14,015 bases of DNA from Sphingomonadaceae bacterium (GTDB taxonomy: Bacteria > Pseudomonadota > Alphaproteobacteria > Sphingomonadales > Sphingomonadaceae): the NCBI GenBank assembly GCA_020446665.1, contig JAGREF010000343.1:1-14015 (forward strand). Direction: 5' to 3'. Below are positions 1-6,463 of this stretch, piece after piece. The notes beneath the pieces were generated by a model, which saw only the letters and a list, made by a program, of their open reading frames with translations, did not search any database and was not told where the DNA came from. Made by a program: the position numbers and the translations under genes. Every line of letters begins with the position of its first letter. The stretch's first letter is position 1.

Positions 1-177
1 CGCCAATCTTTGCAACAGAGCCCGAAAGAGAATTTGCCGATGATCGGGAAGCTGCTCGGCCACGCATTGGTTGCTTCCACAGCGCGCTCCGCGCACTTCG
101 ACGACGATCACTTGCTGGAGGCTACAGAATCGATTGGCGCAGCCATCGAGAAGGCAATGCTGACGGGCTCGTTTTGA
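1..177 (+). pseudogene. Tyrosine recombinase/integrase, C-terminal fragment, catalytic Tyr lost
   Basis: The frame is open from the first base and ends at TGA 175-177, giving 58 residues that match the end of a phage/XerC-type integrase. It has the conserved LLGH motif (residues 18-21), followed by the stretch TARSAHF and a helical tail (HLLEATESIGAAIEKAM). In this family the stretch after LLGH normally reads T-x-R-Y-A-H, with Tyr as the nucleophile that attacks DNA. Here the codon is TCC (Ser30), so this copy should be unable to cleave DNA. The 5' part lies outside the window, so I cannot tell whether the rest of the gene is intact. It ends 41 bases before the CTAG target duplication of the neighbouring IS. 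The family assignment is fairly secure; the inactivity is inferred from the missing Tyr. Confidence 0.75.
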
Positions 178-233
178 TGTCCTCACGGGCACCGTCCCCG
201 TTCATTGAAATATCACACTAGGGTCCGGACTCA

Positions 234-656
234 TTAGAGCCACCATGTGACGAAGGCTGCGATGGCGACAGTGGCCATGAAGATCTTGATGTTTCGGTCG
301 AACCGGGTTGCTACTCGGCGCCAGTCCTTGAACAGGCAGAACATGCGCTCGACGACGTTACGCTGGCGGTAGATCTGCCTGTCGTGGTCGACCTGGACTT
401 TGCGGTTAGACTTCGAGGGGATGACCGGCGTTGTGCCGCGCTCGATCAGCCATGAGCGCAAAGCGTTGCTGTCGTAGCCTTTGTCAGCGACCAGATATTC
501 CGAGGGTGGAACGGCATTGATCGCCACGACCGCGACCTTAGCGTCGTGCGTGTTGCCGGGCGTCAGCAGGAGGACGTGGGGGCGGCCCTTCTCGTCGCAG
601 ATGGCATGGAGCTTGGTGTTCCTGCCGCCTTTGGTGATGCCGATACCATGAGCCAA
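234..656 (-). pseudogene. IS5-family transposase, C-terminal half (OrfB), separated from its N-terminus
   Basis: About 140 residues of DDE transposase. Visible motifs are the GIGITKGGRNTKLHAI stretch, the second catalytic Asp in LVADKGYDS, and the catalytic Glu in RNVVERMF with the following KDWRRVATRFD, all typical of IS427-like IS5 transposases. The first possible start is TTG at 656, just downstream of the G-run, so this half is normally made by frameshifting from OrfA rather than by independent initiation. The stop (TAA, minus strand) lies 12 bases from the element end. The first catalytic Asp lies in the other half at about 2060, on the far side of the inserted IS110-family element. No complete transposase can therefore be made from this copy. 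Confidence 0.85.
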
Positions 657-671
657 GGCCCCCCTTTATGG

Positions 672-683
672 ATGGCCCGCCCT
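672..683 (+). repeat. Left subterminal inverted repeat of the IS1111-type element
   Basis: ATGGCCCGCCCT, an exact reverse complement of bases 2005-2016. It begins about 4 bases inside the left end of the element. Confidence 0.85.
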
Positions 684-692
684 TAAACTGAT

Positions 693-715
693 CCGCTATT
701 GTCTCGAGACAGCGG
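693..715. repeat. Dyad in the IS1111-type left end, upstream of the transposase
   Basis: A perfect 12-bp palindrome (TGTCTCGAGACA, 700-711) is flanked by CCGC (693-696) and GCGG (712-715), with a 3-base bulge (697-699). It lies between the left inverted repeat and the ribosome binding site of the transposase. It could be a protein-binding site or a leader hairpin limiting transposase expression. The function is unknown. Confidence 0.5.
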
Positions 716-741
716 TTGGGTTTGAGGAAGGAGCGAAGGTC

Positions 742-1767
742 ATGGACGTATCGGTTCTTGGAATTGATCTCGGCAAGAACAGCTGCAGCTTGGTCGGTCT
801 GGACGCGACAGGTAAGGTCGTCGTCCGTCGGCGAATGCGGCGCGAGACGGTAATCGCATTCGCAGACGCTCTGCCGCCATGTATCGTGGCAATGGAGGCC
901 TGCTGCGGTGCGCATCACATGGGCCGCGCACTTGAGCGGCAAGGTCATACGATCCGGCTGATGTCGCCCGAGTATGTCCGGCCCTATGTCAAGGCCCAGA
1001 AGAACGACGACCGCGATGCTGAGGCGATCGCAGAAGCGGCGACCCGGCCAACGATGCGATTTGTTGAACTAAAGTCTGAAGAACAACTCGACATGCAGTC
1101 CCTGCACCGCATTCGTGACCAACTCGTCGGTGACCGCACCTCGCTGATGAACCAGATCCGGAGCTTGCTTCTGGAACGCGGTCATATCGTTCCGCAAGGA
1201 CGCGCAAAGCTGGCCGTCCGGCTTGCTGAGTTGCTCGATGGAGACGAGCCGGTGCTTGGCCACCGCATTCATCGGCTAGTCAACGACATGCGGCAGCGCT
1301 GGACCGCGCTCGACGAACGGATCGCCGATCTCGATGCGGAGTTCACCGAAGCGGCGCGGACGGATGAGCGAACACGGCGCTTGCTGACGATACCCGGGAT
1401 CGGTGCGCTCAATGCAACCGCACTTGTGGCAGCGGTGGGCGATGCGCGGACTTTCGGGCGTGGCCGGGACCTTGCCGCATGGTTGGGCTTGGTGCCCCGA
1501 CAGGCGACGACGGGAGGTAAGCCGCGACTGCTAGGAATTACCAAGCGTGGTAGCCGCTATCTGCGCAAGATCCTGATCCAGGGCGCGCGCTCGTCGTTAC
1601 CCACCATGAGCAAGAGCGACACGCGGCTCGGAGCTTGGCTACGCAGCTTGCTGTCGCGGTCCCATGCCAACACTGTCGTGGTGGCCCTGGCCGCCAAGAT
1701 GGCGCGCATTGTCTGGGCGCTGTTGCGTCATGAACGTACCTACAATCCGGTCGCACAAGCGGCCTGA
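742..1767 (+). CDS. IS110-family transposase/recombinase (IS1111 group)
   Basis: A 341-residue DEDD recombinase. The RuvC-like N-terminal domain shows GIDLGK (Asp9), VAMEACCG (Glu52) and KNDDRDAEAI (Asp89 and Asp92), giving the four acidic residues. A coiled central region follows (about 120-215). The C-terminal Tnp domain starts with the helix-hairpin-helix-like IPGIGALNATALVAAVGD and carries AWLGLVPRQ, GITKRGSRYLRK and the conserved QGARS, whose Ser284 is the proposed nucleophile. The ATG at 742 is supported by GAAGGAG ten bases upstream. In this family the enzyme excises the element as a circle and inserts it at sites read by a bridge RNA; in the IS1111 group that RNA is encoded in the right end. 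All expected motifs are present and the frame is intact, so it may be functional. Confidence 0.93.
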   Translation: MDVSVLGIDLGKNSCSLVGLDATGKVVVRRRMRRETVIAFADALPPCIVAMEACCGAHHMGRALERQGHTIRLMSPEYVRPYVKAQKNDDRDAEAIAEAATRPTMRFVELKSEEQLDMQSLHRIRDQLVGDRTSLMNQIRSLLLERGHIVPQGRAKLAVRLAELLDGDEPVLGHRIHRLVNDMRQRWTALDERIADLDAEFTEAARTDERTRRLLTIPGIGALNATALVAAVGDARTFGRGRDLAAWLGLVPRQATTGGKPRLLGITKRGSRYLRKILIQGARSSLPTMSKSDTRLGAWLRSLLSRSHANTVVVALAAKMARIVWALLRHERTYNPVAQAA

Positions 1768-1859
1768 AGGAGATCGGCTGATGCACTGCGCACCAGCTGG
1801 ATGATGTCTGCGGGAGGTGAGTGACAGATGGCCTGACAGTCGACCGGTGTCTTGGAACC

Positions 1860-1995
1860 CTATGGCGTAAAATGGCACTCGATGCCGGCCCCTTTATGAG
1901 GACCAGGGCGCGCGGATCTCCATCTTGGCCAACGACCTCGTGTCGAAAGGCCGGATACGTTTTCGCAGACTGCTTAGATCATCCGACACAAACCG
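1860..1995 (+). ncRNA. Candidate bridge RNA (seekRNA) of the IS1111-type element
   Basis: The transposase stops at 1767 but the element continues to about 2022 without a convincing protein. In this stretch I see two stem-loops. Loop 1 is closed by TGGC/GCCA (1873-1876 with 1928-1931) and GATG/CATC (1881-1884 with 1921-1924). It contains CCCCTTT (1889-1895), identical to the left target flank plus core (661-667), and GGCGC (1907-1911), the reverse complement of the right target GCGCC (2023-2027). Loop 2 is closed by GTGTCG/CGACAC (1940-1945 with 1984-1989). It contains ATACGTTT (1955-1962), identical to the element's right terminus plus core (2015-2022), and CATCC (1980-1984), complementary to GGATG in the left terminus (670-674). 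This arrangement of target and donor guides is what bridge RNAs show. The RNA's exact ends are guesses and the short guide matches could partly be chance. Confidence 0.6.
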
Positions 1996-2004
1996 CTTGC
2001 CGAC

Positions 2005-2016
2005 AGGGCGGGCCAT
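2005..2016 (-). repeat. Right subterminal inverted repeat of the IS1111-type element
   Basis: AGGGCGGGCCAT, an exact reverse complement of 672-683. It is followed by ACG and the shared TTT before the IS5 sequence resumes. Confidence 0.85.
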
Positions 2017-2022
2017 ACGTTT

Positions 2023-2345
2023 GCGCCACCAGCAGTGCGGTGAACCTTGATGCACGAGTTGTCGATGAACAGCTTCGATGGCACGCCTTCGAGCCCGGCG
2101 AGGTCAGCAAAGATGCGCTCCCAAACACCGCGCTCAGCCCAGCGCCGGAAACGGTTGTAGAGTGTCTTCTTCGGGCCGTAGACGTGCTCGGGACAATCGC
2201 CCCAACGACCGCCGCTCTTCAATGCGTGGACAATGCCGGAAAGCACCCGCCGGTCGTCGACCCGCGGCATCCCACGCGTATCCTGCGGCAGAAGCGGCTC
2301 AATCCGCGCCCATTGCTCATCGGAAAACCAGAAGAAATCCGCCAT
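2023..2345 (-). pseudogene. IS5-family transposase, N-terminal half (OrfA), interrupted
   Basis: Starts at ATG 2345 with a strong AGGAGG Shine-Dalgarno upstream (about 2354-2359 on the plus strand). The protein begins MADFFWFSDEQWARIEPLLP, the typical N-terminal DUF4096-type domain of IS427-like transposases. It continues through RWGDCPEHVYGPKKTLYNRFRRW to the first catalytic Asp in LFIDNSCIKVHRTAGGA. Genuine IS5 sequence stops at 2023; from there the frame runs into the right end of the IS1111-type element for about 17 more codons and ends at 1974. In the intact element the frame would continue into a G-run (KGGLGS) and need a frameshift to reach OrfB. Confidence 0.87.
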
Positions 2346-2447
2346 TCGCCGTGCCTCCTTGCTGGAGGCAGTTGAATCTCAACCCGACGCCGCTGTGAAT
2401 CCCGTTTAGGGGTCCGGACCCTAGGCATGATACATGAGCGCCAATCC

Positions 2448-2534
2448 ATGACCGACAAGCAGCGAACCCGCATTTACAAGAACCGCTGGTTCGCGAAGTT
2501 CGCGGCCCGCCAACATCTCAACGCGAATCAATGA
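2448..2534 (+). pseudogene. RelE/HigB-like toxin, N-terminal fragment
   Basis: A 28-residue frame starting at ATG 2448 (an in-frame ATG also exists at 2427). The stretch RIYKNRWFAKFAAR resembles the start of RelE/HigB-type toxins, which commonly open with Y-K-T-x-W-F-x-R-F-A-x-K. A full toxin would have about 100-110 residues; this one hits TGA at 2532 after the first helix and the next frames do not continue the fold, so it is a remnant. The IS5 element inserted just upstream has separated it from its original promoter region. The assignment rests on one short motif, so confidence is modest. Confidence 0.4.
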
Positions 2535-2641
2535 GACGGGCCTTACGGGGCCAGAACATCCGCAGCTTCCGCGCGGTTTTGCCGATCGATACCGAACCCC
2601 TGAGGCTGCTGAAAATGCCAAAATCGGTCTCTGATCGGCTT

Positions 2642-2794
2642 TTATCTCTTTTCACCCGAGCCCCGTTTGGAAAGGTTCGGATAGAAAAAGTAGATATTTT
2701 CCATGACTTTCCGGGTCAGGCCTGACCGAGCCTTTTCCGTTCCATGCCGCTTGGCGGATGGTTTCAGAACAAGCGGTTCGGGCGTTGGAATCAT
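2642..2794 (-). CDS. Small hypothetical ORF (50 aa)
   Basis: I do not recognise this protein. It starts at ATG 2794, preceded by AGGAAG at a good distance on the minus strand, and begins MIPTPEPLVLKPSAKRHG. It continues as a basic protein with an aromatic patch (ENIYFFYPNL, about residues 32-41) and ends at TAA 2642. Codon use looks similar to neighbouring genes. A 14-bp perfect palindrome (2714-2727) lies inside the frame, which may mean the region is regulatory rather than coding. No homologue comes to mind. It may be the start of a longer gene truncated by rearrangement. Confidence 0.3.
   Translation of the reverse strand: MIPTPEPLVLKPSAKRHGTEKARSGLTRKVMENIYFFYPNLSKRGSGEKR
2714..2727. repeat. 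14-bp perfect palindrome
   Basis: GGTCAGGCCTGACC reads the same on both strands. It lies in a stretch of about 420 bases (2535-2956) between gene remnants that otherwise holds only an unrecognised small ORF. It could be an operator or recombination site. No function can be assigned. Confidence 0.45.
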
Positions 2795-2956
2795 CACTTC
2801 TTCCTAGCTGGACACCCGCAATAACCCTGGTTCTGACGACGTTGGTGAGCTCGTTGCTGCTTGATATGCGAGAGATGTCCAATTGGCCGGCCTGATTGTC
2901 TGCTTTTCGGCAACTTGCAGCGGCGTTTCAGCCCCTTTTGCGGATTTCGGTCGCAC

Positions 2957-3112
2957 CTATCCCGTAGCTGCACTCCGCTGGTGGAAGATCAGGCGGTCGA
3001 AGTTATAGGTCAGATTGGCGAGCGTGAGTTTGGCCTGCGCGCGGGCAATGCCGACGGTGCGGATGAACAGACCATAGCGGTTCTTCTGATGCGCAAAGAC
3101 ATGCTCGAGCCT
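2957..3112 (-). pseudogene. IS5-family transposase, C-terminal fragment (second element)
   Basis: Read on minus, the last 51 residues match the end of IS5-group transposases: LEHVFAHQKNRYGLFIRT, then VGIARAQAKLTLANLTYNFDRL, ending at TAG 2957-2959. The Glu of LEHVFA is the third residue of the DDE triad. Upstream of about 3112 the same frame no longer looks like transposase, so the rest is deleted. This element differs from the IS427-like copy at 222-2420. The fragment abuts the 3' end of the TetR-family gene, and its arrival probably changed that gene's last codons. I could not identify its terminal inverted repeat in 2880-2956. Confidence 0.7.
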
Positions 3113-3134
3113 TGGGCAGCAGGCCTGATCCGGA

Positions 3135-3800
3135 TCACGGCACAGCAGGTCCACCCGCGGCACGAACGGCAGATGGCTGCGCTCGCGCACCATAGGCAAG
3201 GCAGAAGACGCCGACTGCGGCTTCGACATCAGCGGCGATTGCTGATTCTCCGGGCGCGCCGCTTCCGTCGGCCATATGGACCTGATAGCATCCGGACTGG
3301 CATAGCGCGATGAAATGCTGGGCGGCGCGAAGGGGATCGGCGTCGGCCCGCAGATGACCCTTGGCCTGCAATTCGGCAAAATAGCTGGCTGTGATGCGCC
3401 ATCCTCTTACGAGGCCTTGCTCGTGAAACATTGCGCCCAGGCCGGGCACCGCGCGCGCTTCGCCCGTCACAATGCGCATGAGAGCCGTGAGCGGTGGCGA
3501 CATCAGCGCCGCAAGCAACTGCCGACCAAATCGCCCTAATGCCGCTTCGAGCGGCAGATCGAAGCCAAGCGCCCCCTGAATGAATTCGGCATATTCCTCG
3601 ATGAGATCCTCAGCCACGGCCATGAACAAGGCGGGCTTGTTGGGGAAATAGGACCACAATGTGGTCTTCGATCCACCCAGCTGTGCGGCAATTCCCGACA
3701 TGGATACCGTTTCGTATCCTTGATCGAGAAACATCTCGCGCGCCACCGCAATTATGGCTTTGCGCCGGTTGTCCCGGCCTGTCGCTGCCCTTTGGTTCAT
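3135..3800 (-). CDS. TetR/AcrR-family transcriptional repressor, likely regulator of the adjacent efflux operon
   Basis: A 221-residue protein. The N-terminal TetR helix-turn-helix spans about residues 12-58: IIAVAREMFLDQGYETVSMS, then IAAQLGGSKTTLWSYFPNKPALF. The C-terminal ligand-binding domain includes DPLRAAQHFIALCQSGCYQVHM, typical of AefR/AcrR-like TetR_C domains. It is divergently transcribed from the efflux operon with 89 bp between start codons, the classic arrangement in which the repressor controls both directions and is released by a pump substrate. The start at ATG 3800 gives a normal N-terminus and fits a promoter placed almost on the ATG. The last 18 or so residues (ARAQPSAVRAAGGPAVP) look unlike the family and border an IS5 fragment, so the natural C-terminus was probably replaced. 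The core fold looks complete; the ligand is unknown. Confidence 0.88.
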   Translation of the reverse strand: MNQRAATGRDNRRKAIIAVAREMFLDQGYETVSMSGIAAQLGGSKTTLWSYFPNKPALFMAVAEDLIEEYAEFIQGALGFDLPLEAALGRFGRQLLAALMSPPLTALMRIVTGEARAVPGLGAMFHEQGLVRGWRITASYFAELQAKGHLRADADPLRAAQHFIALCQSGCYQVHMADGSGAPGESAIAADVEAAVGVFCLAYGARAQPSAVRAAGGPAVP

Positions 3801-3889
3801 GGCGTAATACTAGGCGACATCATTGCCATTGACAACAGCGCAAGAATTGGCAAAAGGCGCGGCATGATACTATTTGGTACGGTTGACCC
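3801..3889. promoter_or_regulatory. Divergent tetR/efflux operon control region
   Basis: On the minus strand TTGTCA (plus 3830-3835) and TAGTAT (plus 3807-3812) are separated by 17 bases, a good sigma70-like promoter for tetR. Its -10 lies only 6 bases from the tetR ATG, so the transcript is probably leaderless. Inverted-repeat arms TTGCCATT (3823-3830) and AATTGGCAA (3845-3853) overlap the tetR -35 and are a possible TetR operator. For the efflux operon a -10-like TACTAT lies at 3868-3873, but its -35 is poor (TTGGCA at 3847-3852, spacing 15), consistent with low basal expression. Operator assignment is inference. Confidence 0.55.
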
Positions 3890-5323
3890 ATGAGGCACAC
3901 CAGCAGCCTGATACTGGCTCTTGCACTTGCGGGATGCGCCACAATTCCGCAGTTGGACGAACCTGTTGCCATGCGAGATCCGGCCATTCTCGCCGCAAAC
4001 GGTCTGACGACGGCTCCCGAGGGCGCATTCCCTTCGGACCGCTGGTGGGCCATGCTCGGCGACGACCAGCTAGACCAGCTGGTCGGTGAGGCGCTACGGG
4101 ATTCTCCCGATCTGGCCGCCGCGCGGGCCAGGGCGAGAGGTGCAGCGGCCTTTCAGGATCAGGCGCGTGCGGCAACATTGCCATCGCTGGGGTTGGAGGC
4201 GAGCGCCGGTGGAACCCGGATCAGCCAGAATCAGGGCTTTCCGCCCGGCCTGATTCCCGGCGATGTACTGAGCCAAGGCCGAATTGCTGCGGTTGCGGAT
4301 TTCGATCTCGATCTTTGGGGGCGCAAGCGCGCCGCGCTTACCGCAGCCACATCTGCCGCCAGGGCCGCCGAGGTGGACACGGCCCAGTCGAGGCTGCTGC
4401 TGGTTTCGGCCATAGCTTCGACCTATTTGGACCTTGATGCGCTATTCCAGCGCCGCGACTTGGCGCGCGCTGCCCTTGAAAATGCCGAAAGGGAAGCGGC
4501 TCTAGCCCAAGCGCGGCAGCGGCGCGGGCTCGACAATGCCGGAGCGGTAAGCCAGGTCGAAGGCCAGGCAGCGCGGGCAAAAGGCGATCTTGCCGCGATC
4601 GACGAAGCGATTGCGCTCAATCGCAATGCCCTGGCCGCTCTTGTCGGCGCCGGGCCGGAGCGCGCAACAACCATTGATCGACCGCAGCTTGCCGCCGCGC
4701 ACGGGCTGGCCTTGCCTGCCAACCTGCCTCTCGATCTGGCCGGTCGGCGCCCGGATATCGTTTCCGCACGGCTTCGCGCGGAAAGCGCGGCAGCGCGCAT
4801 CGGCGTGGCACGCGCCGCCTTTTACCCGGATATCAACCTGACCGCGCTGATCGGCCTGCAGGCCATCGGCCTTGACAATCTGTTCAACGATTCCTCGCTC
4901 ATCGGGAATGCGGGATCGGCGCTACGTCTGCCGCTGTTCGATGGCGGCGCGGCGCGTGCAGGCTATCGCGCCGCGCGCGCCGACTACGACGAAGCCGTCT
5001 CAACGTACAACGCAACCGTCATCGCTGCAATTCGCCAGATTGCCGATGCTGTTGCTACAAAGCGTAGCCTTGCCGAGCAGATTGCCAGCGCCACCAGCGG
5101 CGTAACTGCGGCTGAGGCACAGCTTGCCGTAGCGCGGCAACGATACGAAGCCGGTATTGCCGATGCCCGTGCCCTGCTGGCCGCCGAGCGTGCCATGATT
5201 GGTGCAAGGGCAACACTCGCCGCCCTGCACTCGCGTGATCATCAGGCAGATATCGCCCTTGCTGCCGCACTGGGCGGTGGATTTGCAGACACCACATCCA
5301 GAAATTCGAAAGCCATCCGATGA
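3890..5323 (+). CDS. NodT-family outer membrane efflux lipoprotein (OMF/TolC-like)
   Basis: 477 residues. The signal peptide ends in a lipobox (LALAGC, Cys16), so the protein should be lipidated and placed in the outer membrane. Two OEP repeats follow. Family signatures include DRWWAMLGDDQLDQLV (about 50-65), FDLDLWGRKRAAL (about 137-149), GRRPDIVSARLRAESAAARIGVARAAFYPDI near 285-315, and RLPLFDGGAARAGYRAARADYDEAV in the second repeat. As a trimer it would form the beta-barrel and alpha-helical exit duct of a tripartite pump. It is the first gene of a three-gene operon, and its TGA overlaps the next ATG (ATGA at 5320-5323). ATG 3890 gives an ideal lipoprotein signal; the ribosome binding site is weak. 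Length is normal. Confidence 0.93.
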   Translation: MRHTSSLILALALAGCATIPQLDEPVAMRDPAILAANGLTTAPEGAFPSDRWWAMLGDDQLDQLVGEALRDSPDLAAARARARGAAAFQDQARAATLPSLGLEASAGGTRISQNQGFPPGLIPGDVLSQGRIAAVADFDLDLWGRKRAALTAATSAARAAEVDTAQSRLLLVSAIASTYLDLDALFQRRDLARAALENAEREAALAQARQRRGLDNAGAVSQVEGQAARAKGDLAAIDEAIALNRNALAALVGAGPERATTIDRPQLAAAHGLALPANLPLDLAGRRPDIVSARLRAESAAARIGVARAAFYPDINLTALIGLQAIGLDNLFNDSSLIGNAGSALRLPLFDGGAARAGYRAARADYDEAVSTYNATVIAAIRQIADAVATKRSLAEQIASATSGVTAAEAQLAVARQRYEAGIADARALLAAERAMIGARATLAALHSRDHQADIALAAALGGGFADTTSRNSKAIR

Positions 5324-6459
5324 CCAGCCTGACCAGCGAACCCGATCCCATGACCACATCCGATGCCCCGCCAGTCGATCGCCGCAAGACGATACTGATG
5401 CGCTTCGCGCTGGTGGTTGCAATCGTGGCTGCCGCCTGGGCTGGCTGGTATCTCCTCTTCGAACGCAGCCTGGTGAGCACCGACAATGCCTATGTCGGCG
5501 CGGATTCCGCAATCATCACACCCCGCCTTGCGGCGGCTGTGATCGAAGTCCGCGTATCGGACACGCAGGCCGTCAAGGCCGGCGACATTCTGATCAGGCT
5601 TGATGACGCCGATGCCCGCGCAGAGGTCGCTGCCGCTGAGGCTGCATTGCGGCAGGCCCGCCAGCGCTATCAGCAGGCACAGGCCAACGACAGCAGTCTT
5701 GGCGCGCGGGTGACCGGGGCGACTGCCGAGATCGGCCAGGCCCGTGGCGCCCTTGCTGCGGCCGAAGCTGAACTGCGGCGCGCCAATGATGCCGTGGCAA
5801 GACGCGAAGGGATGGTCGCGTCGGGCGCTGTGGCTGGCGAGGAATTGGCCCAAGCCAGAGCCGCTGCCGCCGCCGCAAGCGCAAAGGTCAATTCTGCGCG
5901 CAGTGCTCTTGCCGCTGCAGAGGCTGGCAGGGCCGCAGCGAGCGGCAACGCGCAGGCCAATGCCGTGATTACCAGAGTAGGCAGCATCGATGCGGATCCC
6001 GACGTGGTGGCCGCACAGGCCCGGCTCGATACGGCGCGGCTCATGCTGGAGCGGACCGTGATCCGCGCACCGCTGGCCGGCGTGGTCTCGCAGCGGCAGG
6101 TTCAGGTCGGGCAGCAGGTGGCACCCGGAACACCGCTCATGCGGATCGTTCCGCTCGGTCAGGTCTATGTCGATGCCAATTTCCGCGAGACCCAGCTCAA
6201 GAATGTAAGGACTGGCCAGGCCGCGCGCCTGACCTCCGACCTCTTCGGCAGCGGTGTGGTGTTCCGGGGCACGGTCATCGGCATCGGAGCTGCATCGGGT
6301 GCCGCCACGGCCCTCATTCCGGCGCAGAATGCTACCGGCAACTGGGTGAAGGTGGTCCAGCGCATTCCGGTGCGGATCGCGCTCGATCCGGCCGAGCTTG
6401 CCCGCCATCCGCTACCGATTGGGGCTTCAATGGATGCCGAAATCGACACGCGGGACTGA
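5320..6459 (+). CDS. emrA: EmrA-type membrane fusion protein (HlyD family) of MFS efflux pump
   Basis: 379 residues. A short cytoplasmic tail is followed by one membrane helix (about 29-47, FALVVAIVAAAWAGWYLLF). The periplasmic part begins with STDNAYVGADSAIITPRLAA, the EmrA/HlyD barrel-sandwich entry. A half-lipoyl motif (VKAGDILIRLDD) precedes a long Ala-rich alpha-hairpin (about 100-215), then the second half-lipoyl RTVIRAPLAGVVSQRQVQVG and a beta-barrel domain with VYVDANFRETQL. The protein should link the inner-membrane pump to the outer-membrane channel. Its ATG overlaps the upstream stop, implying translational coupling; an alternative in-frame ATG lies at 5350. The gene symbol is by family resemblance, not proven orthology. 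Confidence 0.92.
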   Translation: MTSLTSEPDPMTTSDAPPVDRRKTILMRFALVVAIVAAAWAGWYLLFERSLVSTDNAYVGADSAIITPRLAAAVIEVRVSDTQAVKAGDILIRLDDADARAEVAAAEAALRQARQRYQQAQANDSSLGARVTGATAEIGQARGALAAAEAELRRANDAVARREGMVASGAVAGEELAQARAAAAAASAKVNSARSALAAAEAGRAAASGNAQANAVITRVGSIDADPDVVAAQARLDTARLMLERTVIRAPLAGVVSQRQVQVGQQVAPGTPLMRIVPLGQVYVDANFRETQLKNVRTGQAARLTSDLFGSGVVFRGTVIGIGAASGAATALIPAQNATGNWVKVVQRIPVRIALDPAELARHPLPIGASMDAEIDTRD

Positions 6460-6463
6460 GGCG

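Larger units (their letters stand above)
668..2022 (+). mobile_element. IS110-family element, IS1111-type, inserted in the IS5 transposase gene
   Basis: The transposase at 742-1767 is flanked by 12-bp inverted repeats a few bases inside each end: ATGGCCCGCCCT (672-683) and AGGGCGGGCCAT (2005-2016). Subterminal repeats and a long non-coding right end are hallmarks of the IS1111 group. The exact ends are ambiguous because TTT is shared by both junctions (665-667 and 2020-2022). Joining the flanks through one TTT restores the codons GGC GCA AAG GGG GGC of the IS5 transposase on the minus strand, so the insertion left a clean, reconstructible target. There is no target duplication beyond the shared core, as expected for this family. 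Length is about 1355 bp. The element appears complete and could be active. Confidence 0.85.
222..2420 (-). mobile_element. IS5-family (IS427-like) insertion sequence, interrupted by an IS110-family element
   Basis: The two ends form inverted repeats: GGTCCGGAC at 222-230 and its complement GTCCGGACC at 2412-2420, with weaker similarity further in. Both ends are flanked by CTAG (218-221 and 2421-2424), consistent with the YTAR-type target duplication of the IS427 group. The transposase is read on the minus strand and split: its N-terminal half is at 2023-2345 and its C-terminal half at 234-656. Removing the inserted element of about 1355 bp leaves about 844 bp, a normal size for this group. 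Reconstructed uninterrupted, the two halves are in different frames around a run of six G on the minus strand, which fits the two-ORF, programmed-frameshift design known for IS427-like elements. The element sits between an integrase remnant and a toxin-like ORF. Confidence 0.85.

Noticed and set aside
1821..2375. Plus-strand open frame of 184 codons across the IS1111 right end and IS5 OrfA
   Set aside because: It crosses the junction of two elements and is antisense to the recognisable IS5 transposase.
5242..6408. Long minus-strand open frame (388 codons) opposite the EmrA-type gene
   Set aside because: A shadow caused by high-GC codon bias; the plus strand encodes a complete, recognisable protein.
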